From NCBI RefSeq assembly GCF_000276665.1, contig NW_004955484.1:4332021-4396020 (forward strand): a stretch of DNA of 64,000 bases, in the 5' to 3' direction. Origin of the DNA: Chinchilla lanigera (Eukaryota > Chordata > Mammalia > Rodentia > Chinchillidae). A program made the translations under genes and the position numbers. The notes beneath the pieces are model-generated. The model was not told the DNA's origin. It was given only the letters and a program-made list of their open reading frames with translations, and ran no database searches. This document shows positions 1-11,370 of the stretch, one piece after another; position 1 is the stretch's first letter; each line of letters starts with the position of its first letter.

Positions 1-350
1 CGCTGAGGGGTGCGGAGCGGGGAGGGGCGCGGGCGCCGCGCTGGGCCGCTGCCGCTCTGCGGGAAGCTGCTTTAAAGGAAGAAGTGCGGCTTCTCGCTCG
101 GGCGCTCGCGGGGCGAGCCAGCAGGGAGGGAACACCTCCGGGTGTCCCCAGCTGGCGGCCCGAACCGGACTGACCGCGCGCAGAGCACTCCTCCTGCGGG
201 TGCGGGGTCTGGGGACCGCGAAGGAGGCAGCCGCCGGCGAGGAGGGAGCGGGTGAGGTGGGTGGCGTTAACCTGAGGCTCCTCCCTGGCCCCTCCGCGTG
301 GTCGCAGGACTGTGCCTTGGGGCGGCAGACCCTCGTCCTGGGTTCTGAAG
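1..350. promoter_or_regulatory. CpG-rich stretch (island tail near MARVELD3 5' region)
   Basis: The first ~260 bases are very rich in G, C and CG dinucleotides, unlike the rest of the window. No frame here encodes the Arg/Asp-rich N-terminus expected of MARVELD3. The stretch is therefore not the first coding exon; it is more likely the 3' part of the CpG island in intron 1 or an untranslated leader. A good donor-like GTGAGG lies at about 250. CpG density is seen directly; the promoter role is inferred. Confidence 0.5.
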
Positions 351-2410
351 TCAGCCCCAGGAAGAGTTAGTGATGTGTTAGCCCTTCCGGGCCTGTGTGC
401 ATTTCAGAAACACAGCTGGGAGAAGCCACACTTTCACCTGATGAACTAACTTCTCCCACCGAAGGCGTAGATCTGTCTCCTCTTTGTCGCGGAGCTCTTT
501 CTCGGCAGCCTCTTTTAAATCCCACGGCTGTTTGAGATCTCGCCCTCCTGAATAAACAAACTTCACTGTCTCTGCCTTGAAGAACACAGCAATCCCTTAG
601 TCGTTGTGAGGAGAAAGCACCCAGATGTTCTGGAAGGCTTTGTGAGTGCGGGTGTAGAAGGGAGACGGGGTGGCCTGCTCCCCACACCCCTCCTAGGGAG
701 CTAGCATTCAGTCCAGTTCCACGAATGCTGCCAAGTGGGCAGATTAGGTGCCAGGCCCATAGACTGAGTAGAAGGGATGTCCCCCTGCCCGCTCCACCAA
801 GGAGACAGGTTCTGGGGCCGTGGTTGCCTTCTGCCTTCTGCCTTGGCACCTGGCCTTCCTGTGGGACCTGAGAGATTGAGCCCCGTCTTTTCCAGTTGTG
901 ACCACGTAGTGGGAAAGCTACTATCCTGAGTTTATGTTATATTATCTAAAACCAACTAGATAAACTAGCAGGACAACTAGCAGGACAAAGGTTGTGCCAG
1001 ATATGTCACTGGCCCTTGCTGTTCTGGCGGAAGCCACATCATACTGCAACTGCATGGCCGGGAAACCAAAAGCTGCATTTGTAGGTTTCCTTATAAACGA
1101 GAGACCCAGTTCCCCCACCCCACTCCACCCCACCCCACAGTGAGTGAAGGAAATACTTTTTGTTTTTTGCTTCTTTTGCTCGAAACAGATTGGACGCTTG
1201 AAACCAAAAGGTAACCAATTTTTGACTCTTCTGCACTTCAGCATCTATTTAATGGTCAGGATGCAGGGATGGAGCTACAGAATGGGCCAGCTACAGCATG
1301 GTGTGCTGGGGCCACTGCAGGAGGAACTTGCAAAGAACGGGGAGGGACTCCTGACCAGGCTCAAGTGAGCTCTGGAGAAGGAGTAGGAAGGGAAGGCTGG
1401 AAGAGGTAGATGAAGGTGTTCCAGGAGGAGCACTAGCTCCGCAGTGACCCAAAAGCATGGTAGAGCCCATCAAGTTTGGGCAAAGGGAAACTCGCCATAG
1501 CTGGGTCTGTGAATGGGAGGTTATCAGTGCAGGGAGATGTACAGGGGCTCCCTCTGAGGAGTTAAAAGTTTTAAGAATCTCAAACCTAAGACAGACATGA
1601 TGACCTCTGTGCTGTAGAAAGATCCCTGAAGCCCAGCAAGTAGAATTCAGCCTTCCATCGAATTCTGGACAAAGACCACTACATGCTAAATAAAAGGGGG
1701 AGAGAAGAAGCTCAAGGTACCCAGGATGGCAGAGGAAGAGATGAGCAGAAGGTCTCAGAGGCTGTCTCTAGTTTCCAAATGCCTGGAGAAATTCCAGTCA
1801 GGGACAAAAGAGAATGCCAGTCCAGATGAGTGTCAGGGTCTCCTGAATACAGTGAGTTTTGAAGAGGCCTGATCCATGTTGAACTGGAAATTTAAGCTCC
1901 CAAAGAAGGTAGTTCACAGCTACCCGGTTAGACAGCTACTTGGTTAGTCGGCCTAGCAAGCAGGTGAACAAAGTGGCATCAAAGGTGGTGGTGCTCGGGT
2001 ACATGGGATTACAGGCTCTGTCGTGGGTTACTCAGCAGAGATGGGCCACATGCCTGGATGTCCTGTGGGGCCCTAACCCAGAGAATTCTCTAGAGTCTAA
2101 AATTCTGTGGCACTATTTGTGTCTGTTCTGCACATTCTACAATGTTTCAGCCTATCAGAGTCACAAGGCTCTTTTTTTAAATTTTTTTTTTTTCTTTTTG
2201 AGACAGGGTCTTGCTATGCAGTTCAGGCTGGCCTTGAGCTCATTTTGTAGCCCAGGCTAGTCTTGAACCTGCAGCGATCCTCCTGTCTCAGCCTCCAGAG
2301 TGCTGGGAGTACAGGTGTGTGCCACCACGCCCGGCTAGAGTCCCAAGTTCTAATACTAAGCAAGCCACTGAGTGGGAAGCCCATTTCTAATGGCTATGTG
2401 TGTTTTCCAG
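351..2410 (+). other. MARVELD3: MARVELD3 intron upstream of the constant exon
   Basis: No supported coding sequence. The short open frames here carry no recognisable domain. A C-rich run (CCCCACCC repeats) lies near 1110-1140. The only clear repeat is a reverse-oriented B1-like SINE at 2182-2336. The intron ends in a pyrimidine-rich tract and AG at 2409-2410. Confidence 0.6.
2182..2336 (-). repeat. B1-like SINE
   Basis: Begins on the plus strand with a T run, then the reverse complement of a 7SL-derived SINE: GAGACAGGGTC, then CAGCCTCC and CACCACGCCCGGCT at the far end. It contains the duplicated GGCTGGCCTTGAGCTC / CAGGCTAGTCTTGAAC inner segment typical of rodent B1. Confidence 0.9.
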
Positions 2411-2544
2411 TTATAGCGAACCCACTTCTGGGAGATATGTGCCCTCACACCCCAGGCCTGGACAAGAGGAGGTGGAATATTACCAGTCCGAGGCTGAAGG
2501 ACTTCTGGAATGCCACAAATGCAGATTCTTGTGCACTGGGAGAG
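2411..2544 (+). CDS. MARVELD3: MARVELD3 constant cytoplasmic exon (partial gene)
   Basis: Encodes 44 full residues of the N-terminal cytoplasmic region just before the membrane domain, including [19 protein letters not shown] and ending LCTGR. This matches MARVELD3 and its cysteine cluster. The acceptor is TTTTCCAG before 2411 and the donor is GTGAGC after 2544. One base from the upstream exon is completed at the start. The final G splits a codon that is completed in the same phase by both downstream terminal exons. MARVELD3 is a tight-junction-associated MARVEL protein related to occludin and tricellulin. The Arg/Asp-rich first coding exon lies before position 1. Confidence 0.92.
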
Positions 2545-4236
2545 GTGAGCCTTGGTGGAGTCAGTTGGATCGTTTGCTATTGCAAGTGGTTCTAGAAAAT
2601 GGGGGAGGGGAGATTCTGAGTTGGTGAACCAAAATTAAGCAGACTTACTTTTGGGGGTTCCTAGCATTTCTATTTTATATTTGCATGGGGTTCTTACCTT
2701 CCAAAAAAAAAGAGGGAGGTCTGCAAAGTGCTGCTAGGCTTCCTGTGCTGTTTGGCCTGCAGCACCAGGCTGCTGTCCTTGCGGCTTCCAGACCGCAGTA
2801 GAACGGGGCGGTCAGCTGCTGGCAGGGGGGCTCCGCTGGCTGAGTTTGAGGAGAGGGAAAGTCGCCCAGTAGGCGGGCAGTTCGCAGCACAAGCCACACG
2901 ACCAGGAGCAGATGGTCTCCTTGGAGACCTGATGTCCAAACACTTGATCAGTGACTTTTTTTTTTAGGTAAGCCTTAAAAATTCAGTTTTATTATGTGAA
3001 GAATAAATATAGACATTTGATCAGTGACTTTTAAATTTCATTGACTGAGATGCCCAGGAAGAAATAAATATTTCACATGAAGGCCAAGTTCAGACACACA
3101 CAGGAACAAAAATGTCATGAAACTGTACTTACCTTAGTATATATACTAAGCGCACCCAGTTTCCTGTTGCATTAAAAACAAAGATCAAAACAAACAACCA
3201 AAAAACTTATTGTATACCCACAACCTTAAAAAAATGTGAATAATATGTGTCACCTCCAAATGTGGCTTCCCAGGGTTCTCGTCTTAGCACAGGCCCTGGC
3301 CTTGCCAGCGATGAAGAAAATCTGGTTTGTCAGGGTGAGCCCCAATGGCGCATGCGATTTGTGAGAAATCTTCCTGGGCTGCCTATGCCTAAGGGAGAAA
3401 ACACCCCAGCCTAAGGGGAAGAAGTCCTGCAACTCGTAACTGAAACTGTATTTTAGGCTGCGTACAAGGATTTACATGATTACAGAACATAAGGAGCTTA
3501 GCTGAAAAGGCTCTAGGTGCTGGAGGCATAGGATCGTTACCGAGTTTGTATGCATTGGCATGATCGCGTCGCCTTACTTCAGCAGCTCCCGAGGCTCACA
3601 GAGGTGCCGTGAGTTCTGCAGTCAGGGCCAGTACGTTAAGGGAAGAGCTGCAGTTGAAACACTCTGAGGCCGCACAGGGTTTAGTTGCTTGACTTTTCTT
3701 CTCCCAGATGATTTAAATATCAGGAAAGGGCCAGAACTGGCTAACGGGCTTTGTCCCTAGAGAGACTTTTATTTTTTTTTTTTCCTCTCTGTGATTGATT
3801 TACAAAGAGAAGAGGGCAGGGCTTGGAGCCTCTGATTGAGACACACTGTAATCCAGCCTTAATTGCATCTGGCTGTTTGGTTTAGAGCCTGAAGGTTGGG
3901 TTTCTAAGTCCAGGTGGTGAAAGGATGGTTCAGCTCTCAGAAGCTGACAAATTCGAGCTCATAAAGAGCCCTGAATGTGCAGAGCCTGGTATAAACACAA
4001 CACCAGGAACTTGTCTGCAGCAGGAAACACATGCCTGGATAAAGGTCACCCAAGTGTTTTAGACCTGCCTTAGAGTGGATCATTGGTTACTTCTTTTCTA
4101 TGAAGTGAAATCACCCCCCACACACACACACACACCCAGAGCAAACTTCTAAAAGTGGAACGTGGCTGTGGCCCTCTCTAGCTTCCTAGGGAGACCCTGA
4201 AGTCTGGGCTGTGATTCTCCCTTAGAAAGTTCAGGA

Positions 4237-4370
4237 GAGCCAGGCATGGTGGCACTTGGGAGGCTGACGCAGGAGGATCACCATGAGTTCAAGGCAAACC
4301 TGGGTACATAGTGAGTTCAAGGCCAGCCTGAACTACATAGTGAGACCCTGTGTCAGAAGAAAATAAAAAA
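4237..4370 (+). repeat. B1-like SINE with target duplication
   Basis: GCCAGGCATGGTGGCAC start, two copies of the AGTTCAAGGC-AGCCTG-TACATAGTGAG segment, and an A-rich tail. It is flanked by near-identical AAAGTTCAGGAGA (4226-4238) and AAAGTTCAGGGGA after the tail, a target-site duplication. Confidence 0.88.
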
Positions 4371-4812
4371 GTTCAGGGGAACACTGAGGAGACCAGCAGA
4401 AAGAGATGGGCCCCGAGTTCGTTTTTACATGCAAGAATTGTCAGATGCTGAAATCTTTAGGGATAGAGGCTAAAGATCAGATTGAGAGTAAATACAGATG
4501 TCACATGCACAAAGCAGACCACCAGGAATCCGCTGTACATATAGACTGTGCTCACTTATTATTTGGAGGCACAGGTGAGGAGTTACAAGTTCCCTAGCAA
4601 GAAGGTGCCTTTCCTGGCACCTACCTTAACCCTGTTCGAATTTGAAGCAGTTCCTTTCCCTCTTGCCTTAGACTTTCAGTGTTCAATCATGGTGGTTTGC
4701 ATTCAGCCAGCTTTGACTGCAAAGCATCATTAAAATTGAATTTTCTTTTTTTTTTTTTTTTTTAATTAATAGGCTTCATTTTTAGAGCCCCTTTAGGTTC
4801 ACATAAAAACTG

Positions 4813-4971
4813 TATGTAGTCTGGGCATGGTAGTGTACTCCTATAATCCCAGCACTTGGGAGGCTGAGGCAGAAGGATCTTTGTGTGTTCTAGACCAGCC
4901 TGGGCTACAAAGTGAGCTCAAGGCTGCCCTGACCTGCATAGCGAGACCCTGTCTCAAAAAAAAAAAAAACA
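4813..4971 (+). repeat. B1-like SINE
   Basis: TCTGGGCATGGTAGTG...CCCAGCACTTGGGAGGCTGAGGCA, duplicated inner segment, GAGACCCTGTCTC and a 13-A tail. Confidence 0.9.
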
Positions 4972-5034
4972 CAGACAAAAAACTATATGCTAATTAGAAG
5001 ATTTTCCATGCCCTGCCCGGCTCAGCATTGCACA

Positions 5035-5350
5035 CCACCAACATCCCCATTCATTGCGATGCATTTGTTATTATCAGTGAACCAGCGCTGACACATTATT
5101 ACCACCCGAAGTCCACAGTTTACACTAGGGTTCACCGTGGATAGTTCTATGTGTTTTCACACTGAGAGTGTAGTACAGAATAGTTTCATTGCCCCAAAAT
5201 CCTTAATGTTCCACCTGCTTATCTTTCCCCTCGGATCTTATGCTGCCTTTTCAGGTTGGTTTCTCTTGCTTAGAATATATGTTTAAATTTCCTTTGCATT
5301 TTTCCCCCTGGCTCATTTGTTTTTAGGACCAAATAATAGTTCACTGTACT
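5035..5350 (-). repeat. Old L1 3' fragment, antisense
   Basis: The text around TGAACCAGCGCTGACACA, CACAGTTTACACTAGGGTTC and AATAGTTTCATTGCCC resembles the 3' region of ancient mammalian L1 read in reverse. Recognised from memory of the family; boundaries are approximate. Confidence 0.6.
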
Positions 5351-5710
5351 ACGTAATATTGTAAGTAGTAACTAATTCAGTTCTTAAACTAACCCAGCAA
5401 CACTCTCACAAACACACACAAAACAGTGGTTGGCCAAGTATCCGGGTACCCCACGGCTCAGTCAAGTTGAAACATAAAATGGACCACAACTGTTAAACCG
5501 AAAATCATACCCTTCAGTTAGGGAGTCCTCTTAACTGACGGTCAAAACAGAATACTGTACAGTAGTGGAAGGAAAGATTTTCCCAGCCCCTCCAAAAAAT
5601 TACAGTGCTAAAACCAGATGCAAGCCAAAGTGGATGTTAACTAGCAAAACTAAAAATGTTCTCTTTAGTGAGTCTCTGGTCTTGCTGTCAAATAAGACTA
5701 AAAAGATGCC

Positions 5711-5750
5711 GAGACCCTGAGTTTGATTCCAGGACCAAAAAAAAAAAAAA
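5711..5750 (+). repeat. Short 5'-truncated ID-type SINE
   Basis: Only the 3' end of an ID element (GACCCTGAGTTTGATTCC) and an A14 tail remain. Flanked on both sides by ACTAAAAAGATGCC, a perfect 14-bp target-site duplication at 5697-5710 and 5751-5764, so it inserted already truncated. Confidence 0.8.
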
Positions 5751-5763
5751 CTAAAAAGATGCC

Positions 5764-5880
5764 AAGCTGACACAACAGTGTGTGCTTATAATCCCTGATA
5801 CTTGGGAGGATAAGGCTGAGGAACTGTGTGTTCAAACTTAGCCTGGACAACACAGTAAGACCCTGGCTCAAAAAAAAATA
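5764..5880 (+). repeat. Diverged B1-like SINE
   Basis: ATAATCCCTGATACTTGGGAGGATAAGGCTGAGG and a degraded GACCCTGGCTC end with A tail; it abuts the small ID insertion. Confidence 0.75.
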
Positions 5881-6269
5881 ATAAAACCTCAAGTCTTCAC
5901 CAACACTGTGTGCAAAGGTATATAAAACTGGTGGTCATGACATTGCAAGTACATTGATATTAACGAAGTCCAACAGCGTAATTACTATGAAAGTGGCAAA
6001 ATATCCTTTAATCAGTTCCCTACCATGACCCCAGCTCCTGTATTTGCTGTCTTTTGATAATACGAACTTCCTCCTTATGATATTCCTGGCACTATGATAG
6101 TGATAGACTCTTCTGATAAGACGTACTCAAGAATAACTGTTCCATGTTTGCTGTCACTGTAACACCTGAGGTAATCAAACTGTAAGGAGAAAAGGTTTGT
6201 TTTGGTGGCCCCAGGCTATAGGCAGTTGGCACCATTCCTTTGGGCCAGTGACTGCATAAAAGTTAACTA

Positions 6270-6450
6270 TCAGCTGGACATGGTGGCACACACCTGTAAT
6301 CCCAGCACTCAAGAGGCTGAGGCAGGAGGATCACAAGTTCAGGCCCAACTGGGCAATGTAACAAGCCCTGTCTTAAAATTTAAAATTTTTAAAAAGGGCT
6401 GGGGATGTAACTTAGTGTAAAGACCCTGAGTTCAGTCCTCTAGAAGTTTT
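6270..6450 (+). repeat. B1-ID dimeric SINE
   Basis: A B1 left half (GCTGGACATGGTGGCACACACC...) is followed through a TTTAAAATTTTTAAAAA linker by an ID-like right half (GGGCTGGGGATGTAACTTAGTG...TTCAGTCC). The two halves form one unit without an intervening target duplication. Confidence 0.8.
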
Positions 6451-7063
6451 AATTTTCGTCCAAGACAGTTGTACTTTCTCTAGCCAGTAGTGCTGGTCTG
6501 TTACTCAGAACCGTAAGATATAGGCCTTGAGCATGTTCTGAGTTTATGTTTCAGAGGGGCAGTGGGAGGGTCCTGGCACTGGAGGAGTTAGTTGCCGGCA
6601 CAGCGTATCACAGCCAAATGGGCAGAAACAGTGGCTCTCCACTGCTGGGGAAATTTACTTGTGAACCCCTGAAAAGGTACAGGGTGGGAAGCTGCCTGTG
6701 GCCTTTCCTAATTTATATTCTCAATCCCTCTCTTTAACACTCCATAGCACCCTCATGCAGAACCTCGTGGACTGAGACTGTGTCAGGGCTTTGAGTGCCG
6801 CTGACTTTACAAGTATTAACTGAGCCAGAGGCAGAGGGAGGAGAGAGCTGAGCTGCTGAGCCTTAGGAGAGAGGCTCTGGCTCAGAAGCACATCCCTTCC
6901 CAGCCTGGGAAGGCTCCCCTGGGAGCCTCTAGGTCTTCGTGGTAAGGGCACCCTTGGCCGCCTCCACAGGCCTGCTGATTCTCCTATGGTTCTGCTAAAT
7001 GAAAAGAGGAAGAAGGGCCGTGACAGGGCTGTAGTCCTTTCCATATCCTACTAAGACATTCTC

Positions 7064-7250
7064 TCCCTGGGAATGGTAGTGCATATCTGTAATCCCAGCT
7101 ATCCAGGAGGCTGTGGCAGGAGGAACCCAAGTTTGAGGCCAGACTGGGCAATGTAGTGATACCCTGTTTTAAAGTAAAATTTTTTTGAAGTCTGGCTGCA
7201 TGTGTAACTCAGTGTAGCTCTTGCTAAGTTCAGTCCCCTCTACTGAAAGC
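7064..7250 (+). repeat. B1-ID dimeric SINE
   Basis: B1 left half with AATCCCAGCTATCCAGGAGG, short A/T linker, then an ID-like half (GTCTGGCTGCATGTGTAACTCAGTG...TCAGTCCCC). Same fused layout as at 6270. Confidence 0.75.
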
Positions 7251-7853
7251 AAAATGTGTCATATAGCAAGTAGTACATTGGGGAAGCTTCAATGTTCCTC
7301 ACAGTGGAATGACTATAATCACTGTGGCAATCTATAAGCCTTTAAAGTTATGAAGCAGATTTATATTTACTAAGATAGAAAAATGTGTTCACATTTTTAA
7401 GTGAAAAAAATAGCTGACTTAAGAGTAGGTAGACTAAGGCCCTGTTCTTACCTAAAAGTAGGCAAACAATAAAAACTATGAACCTGTAATAGAAAAGCAC
7501 AAAATATTTTTCATTTTTTCCTATTTGTTACAGTAAGTGTGAATGGTGTAACTAAAGAAAACAGTGGCATTGTTTGCCTTTGGTGGAAAGTGACAGTGTG
7601 GAAAGGTGGTTTTAGGGGAGTATCGTTTCGGCTGGCGAGTGCAGAGATGTACCACAGGACACCGGCCACAGGATGTGGGCAGAACGTCTGGTTACTGTGA
7701 AGGTCGGGGAGGCTGATGGGTAGATCCGGGTGGGGCCGGTTGGCCTGACAGCAGCATTCCAGCAGATACACGGTCCTTTTCTGAAGCTCCACCTTCCTAT
7801 TATGCTGCACAAAAGAAAAAAGACTGGGATACAGGAGGCAAAACTCATTTCTT

Positions 7854-7908
7854 TTTTTTTTTTTTTTTTTTTGGTACCGGGACTCAAACTCAGGACCTTG
7901 CACTTGCC
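7854..7908 (-). repeat. 5'-truncated ID SINE with perfect target duplication
   Basis: T run, then GGTACCGGGACTCAAACTCAGGACCTTG, the reverse complement of the ID 3' half. The 15-bp word GGCAAAACTCATTTC occurs immediately before (7838-7852) and after (from 7909), showing a clean insertion. Confidence 0.88.
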
Positions 7909-8340
7909 AGGCAAAACTCATTTCTAACGAAAGTTGATCAGAGGTTTCCTGGGGAGGAAGGTAGAGGACTGACCACAAATTGTAACTGAGAAATTCAGAC
8001 GCTTTATATCTTTATTATGGTTACATGGTGTTTGTCAGAACTAATCAAGCCTTATGTTGACAGTGAGACGTTTTACTGTGTAGGAAGCTGATTTGAAGGA
8101 AAGCAGGCCACTTTCCTTGTCCAAGAGAAAGAAGCCAAGGCCCCTGAAATAATGCAGTTCTGGGAAAGTACTCTGGCCCAGATATGATCGTTAGGGAATC
8201 TGAAGAAAATAAAGTTAAACTTTAAGGCATACTTACTGAGTTCAAGTTGAAAACAGAAAAACATGCTTCTTTAATGCAGTAAGCATTATGGGCTGAAAGA
8301 ACTTAATCTTTCTATTTCTAATACACTCAAACCAGTCAGC

Positions 8341-8418
8341 TTTTTTTTTGGTGCTGGCGACCAGAAGCAGGGTCTCACGCATGCTAAGCAGACGCTGGCA
8401 CTGAACTACACCTCAGGT
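8341..8418 (-). repeat. Old ID-type SINE
   Basis: T run followed by GGTGCTGGCGACCAGAAGCAGGGTCTCACGC and a degraded GAACTACACCTCAGG end: a diverged reverse ID element. Confidence 0.65.
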
Positions 8419-8746
8419 CAGCATTTTGATGTGTTATTTCCTTGCTTTTACTACTTCATATTTCTTAAGTTTTGTGATTCAAATAGCCATCAAGCATATA
8501 AAGAGATTGGTTTTTAGTCTTCTGAGCACTTGGAGGGTGTGGACTGTTCCTGCCCTTCCAGGTAGGATTCCTTTCTTTCTAACTGGCCTGATTTCTCCCA
8601 CCCTCTTCCTGACCTCTCCTGAGGCAGGCTGATTTGACGCTAGTTATGCAGTTTTTGCTGCCCAAGAGGGCTGAATAAAGAGCCAGTGCTTTGTTTGCAT
8701 GGGGAAGATTAACCTCAAGGGGGAAGAGTCTGCAGGTACAACACAG

Positions 8747-8900
8747 TGTTATCAGTGGCGCTCTAGAAACCACCCGGAAACAAAGGCTTTCTGTGAGCTA
8801 GAGACTGGAGTGACTTTGGGTCCAACCTGAGGGAAGTAGAGATTTCTTGTGATTTCTATGAGGAGAAAAGGTCAGGCGAATTGTCAACAGGACACAGTTT
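8747..8900 (-). repeat. Partial 3' LTR of the decayed provirus
   Basis: Shares about 100 bp of clear similarity with 10949-11050, including the GAAACCACCCGGAA core and GGCTTT-TGTGAGC. Similarity fades after about 8850, so the inner part is deleted or diverged. The poly(A) signal kept in the other LTR is lost here. Confidence 0.65.
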
Positions 8901-9009
8901 TGTCCTGGATTGGTGTACCCACTGCAGGGGATCTTGCAGATGAGCAGCCGCTGGGGTGCTATAGGTGACCAGTCCGCTCAGACTGCAGGGACCAGGGGTT
9001 TAAATCTGT

Positions 9010-9420
9010 AATCAAGGCCAACTTGTTAACCAGGTGATCCTCATAAGAGTGAGTGTCCGGGGAAGGCAGAGGGTTAGCGGGGTTTCGTGTTTCTTTTCCA
9101 GCGTGTTGCAGAACCAGGAGATAATCTCTAATGGGCTGCAGAGAAGGAGGTCATCTACATACTGTATGAGGTGGAGGAGGGGAGTAAAGCGGAAGGAAAT
9201 CGTGCACAAGGGCCTGCCTGAAGTCGTGGGGGCTGTTCGGGAAGCCCTGCGGCAAGACGGTCCGGTCCGGGTTAACTGCTGGGGCTGGGGAGTGTCAGGG
9301 TCTATCCAGGTGAAGGCACAGAGACGCTGTGAGGAGAGGTGTGGGGGAATAGTGAAAAAGGATGGACCTGACCTCCACTGTAAGAGTTACCTGAAGTTCT
9401 GCATTTGAGGTGGTCCAGGG
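9010..9420 (-). pseudogene. Retroviral pol fragment (reverse transcriptase)
   Basis: Read on the minus strand this gives a reverse transcriptase core: an LPQGF-type motif upstream (about 9240-9270) and, after a frameshift, QYVDDLLL with the YVDD active-site residues at 9150-9161. This is the class I (gamma-type) form. Only about 130 residues' worth survives, in more than one frame. Confidence 0.8.
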
Positions 9421-9579
9421 ACCTCTGAGGCTTTTGGGCAGCTTCATTCTTTCAGCCAAGCCAAAAAGGCCTGGGAAGGAGCCAGTCAGGAGTCGTGACC
9501 AGAAGCAGCCGAAGCGATGGCTGTTGGGCAGGCCAGCTTCCAGGGGGGCCCCTCACGGGAGGGACACTGCTTAGGGGGA

Positions 9580-10350
9580 TCCCGTGCTGCTGACATTTCC
9601 TAGTCCAGGGGCCATGCTGGCCGCGTTTAAAGCAAGGTCCTGGAGGTGTGTGCTAGTTGGGGGCTGCTCTTGATCTCCTTATGGTCAGCTTGGTTTGGGG
9701 AATGTCTCACGGTGACATACAGGGCAGGGTCAGGTTAAGGGGGAAGTGTTGGAGAGACAGAAAGTTTGGCTGGGAGAGCAGCAGAGGGCCCGACGGGACT
9801 GACTGGACGCAGCAGGAGGCTCGGGGAGGGAAGGGGAAGAGCTGTGCCGTCACTGCAGCAGGAGCCTGTGCAGGAGGGGAGGGAGTGGCCGCAGTGGTGG
9901 GAAGCTCTGTGGGGGCAGCCGCAGCAGCAGGAGGCCGAGCGGGGAGTGGCTGTGCCTGCGCCACTGCAGGAGGTGCAGGGAGCTGCCAGGGGAGACTGAG
10001 GTCAGCTGGGTCTGTGGTCAGAGAGGGCTCTGCATCCGGGGGAGGAGGTGCAGCCGGGAGGGAAAGAAGGGTTTGAGAGGAACCCTTAGAGGTGCACAAA
10101 GTGGGAATGTTGTGGAGTGTAAGGAATGTCTGCGCCTCTGACCATGTGCTCAGCCTTCGGCAGTGACTGTCTAAGTCCCAGAGAACAGAGACATCAGAAG
10201 TGCCATTTTCTGCATGAGCCGTCATCCAGTTTGTGCACCACCAGCCAGGTGGGGCTGCAGAAGAATGTTAGACGTTTGGGCTTCGGACCAGGGTGAAGGA
10301 GAAGAGGTTTCAGGTCATTCACGAGACAGGCTAGAGGAGGGGAGGGAGGC
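9580..10350 (-). pseudogene. Retroviral gag remnant
   Basis: Minus-strand frames show a matrix-like segment (FCSPTW...LDDG, near 10200-10290), a WSEAQTF segment (about 10125-10150), a Pro/Ala-rich linker (9850-10060) and a degenerate CX2-3C...H...C zinc-knuckle-like stretch near 9590-9640. The order fits gag MA-p12-NC with much of capsid missing. Stops and frame changes make it a relic. Assignment is from motif likeness only. Confidence 0.6.
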
Positions 10351-10948
10351 GTAGAAGAAGAAATGTGCCCCATGGAGAGCCGAGCGCGGTTGCTATGCCT
10401 GGCATGACAAACTAAAAGCAGCACCAGGGTCTGCAACAGACACCTCCAGCTGTGACCAGAGCCGTAGGAGAGACAAGGGTGAGTGACCAAGGCAGCTGTC
10501 ACTGCAGTTAGCCAAACACCAAGGGAAGACAGTTCTTCTGGGAGGGTTTTCCTGTGACCAGCGCTGGATTTAAAAAGCATGGAAAGTGGGGCGAGCCTCC
10601 CTTTGTCCCAGGGGGTGAGGGGAGAGAGGGGGACTAGGGAGCAACCACAGCTGTGGAGGGGGAGAAGGTCTTAAAGGTGCGGAGAGTGTTAAGGGTACCA
10701 AACGGAGGAGCAGCTGCAGTGGCAGTGACAGGGGATGAGGGAGTCTTAAAGGCGTAGAGAGCGGGGAGAGAGAGACAGAGACAGAGATCTTACCAGATCT
10801 GAAGTGACTTGGAGTGGCAGGAGCGGCCTGGAGCACTGGAGCAAGGTCCAGGACCAGTGTCACCAGGCTTCAGTGGAAAGAAGGCTCGAGATAGGGTGTC
10901 AGACCCTCCAAGGAGAAATTACCCCACCCCAGGTTTTGGTGGCAATAT

Positions 10949-11330
10949 GTTATCAACGGTGCACTAGAAACCACCCGGAAGCACAGGCTTTATGTGAGCG
11001 AAAGGCTGGATTTATTTCGTCTGGGTCCAGACAGGCTGAGATCATGGGTGATCTCAGCAGCTGGCTGCAGGAGAAGTGAAGCCGATACAGGCTTATAATC
11101 CCAAGGAATCCAGATGGAATATTTGGGGTCAAAGTTCCAAGGACAGTCAGTGCAGTTGTGTAGATAATATTGGACTTTCTGGCGCTGGGGAAACTGTATG
11201 TCCAGTCTTAAATTTTCTTTATGGCCACCTGTTCTGTTTGCTGAGGGCAGCATGACCCTTTAGTGGCGTCCCGTTGTTTGCAGGGAACAGCCTGTTTGCT
11301 GGTAAGGTCTTGCCTGGTCAGGCGCGACAA
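10949..11330 (-). repeat. 5' LTR of the decayed provirus
   Basis: Runs from TGTTATCA at 10949 to about GCGACA at 11329. It has a minus-strand AATAAA at 11011-11016, about 60 bp from the LTR end, as expected for an R-U5 boundary. The outer edge lies only about 40 bp before the acceptor of MARVELD3 exon 3a. Confidence 0.65.
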
Positions 11331-11370
11331 ACAGCACCTCGTGAGGTGGTAACTCACCTTCTCTTTGCAG

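Larger units (their letters stand above)
2545..8340 (+). other. MARVELD3: MARVELD3 intron, first part
   Basis: Intronic. Recognisable contents are SINEs near 4237, 4813, 5711, 5764, 6270, 7064 and 7854, and a reverse L1 fragment near 5035. A CA-rich run is at 4111-4135. I see no exon-like open frame with splice sites. 2560-4200 and 5900-6200 hold nothing I recognise. Confidence 0.55.
8747..11330 (-). mobile_element. Decayed, internally deleted gammaretrovirus-like provirus
   Basis: On the minus strand the order is LTR, gag-like, pol-like, partial LTR. The two LTR ends share the CTAGAAACCACCCGGAA stretch and a TGTTATCA edge (8747 and 10949). Between them are a Pro/Ala-rich gag-like stretch, a degenerate zinc-knuckle-like segment, and reverse transcriptase sequence with the YVDD catalytic motif at 9150-9161. 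env is absent and the total is only 2.6 kb, against 7-9 kb for a full provirus. Frameshifts and stops break every gene, so it is non-coding. A degenerate 5-bp duplication (CACAG at 8742, AACAG at 11330) may mark its edges. It lies in a MARVELD3 intron in the opposite orientation. Confidence 0.8.

Noticed and set aside
367..1473. Several open frames of 60-160 residues near the left edge
   Set aside because: No recognisable domain, no splice-site support and overlapping frames on both strands; best explained as chance frames in GC-rich intron.
9657..10225. Overlapping long open frames on both strands, Ala/Pro-rich
   Set aside because: They lie inside the decayed provirus. The minus-strand frame fits a gag linker, and the plus-strand frames are shadows of GC-rich sequence without splice or domain support.
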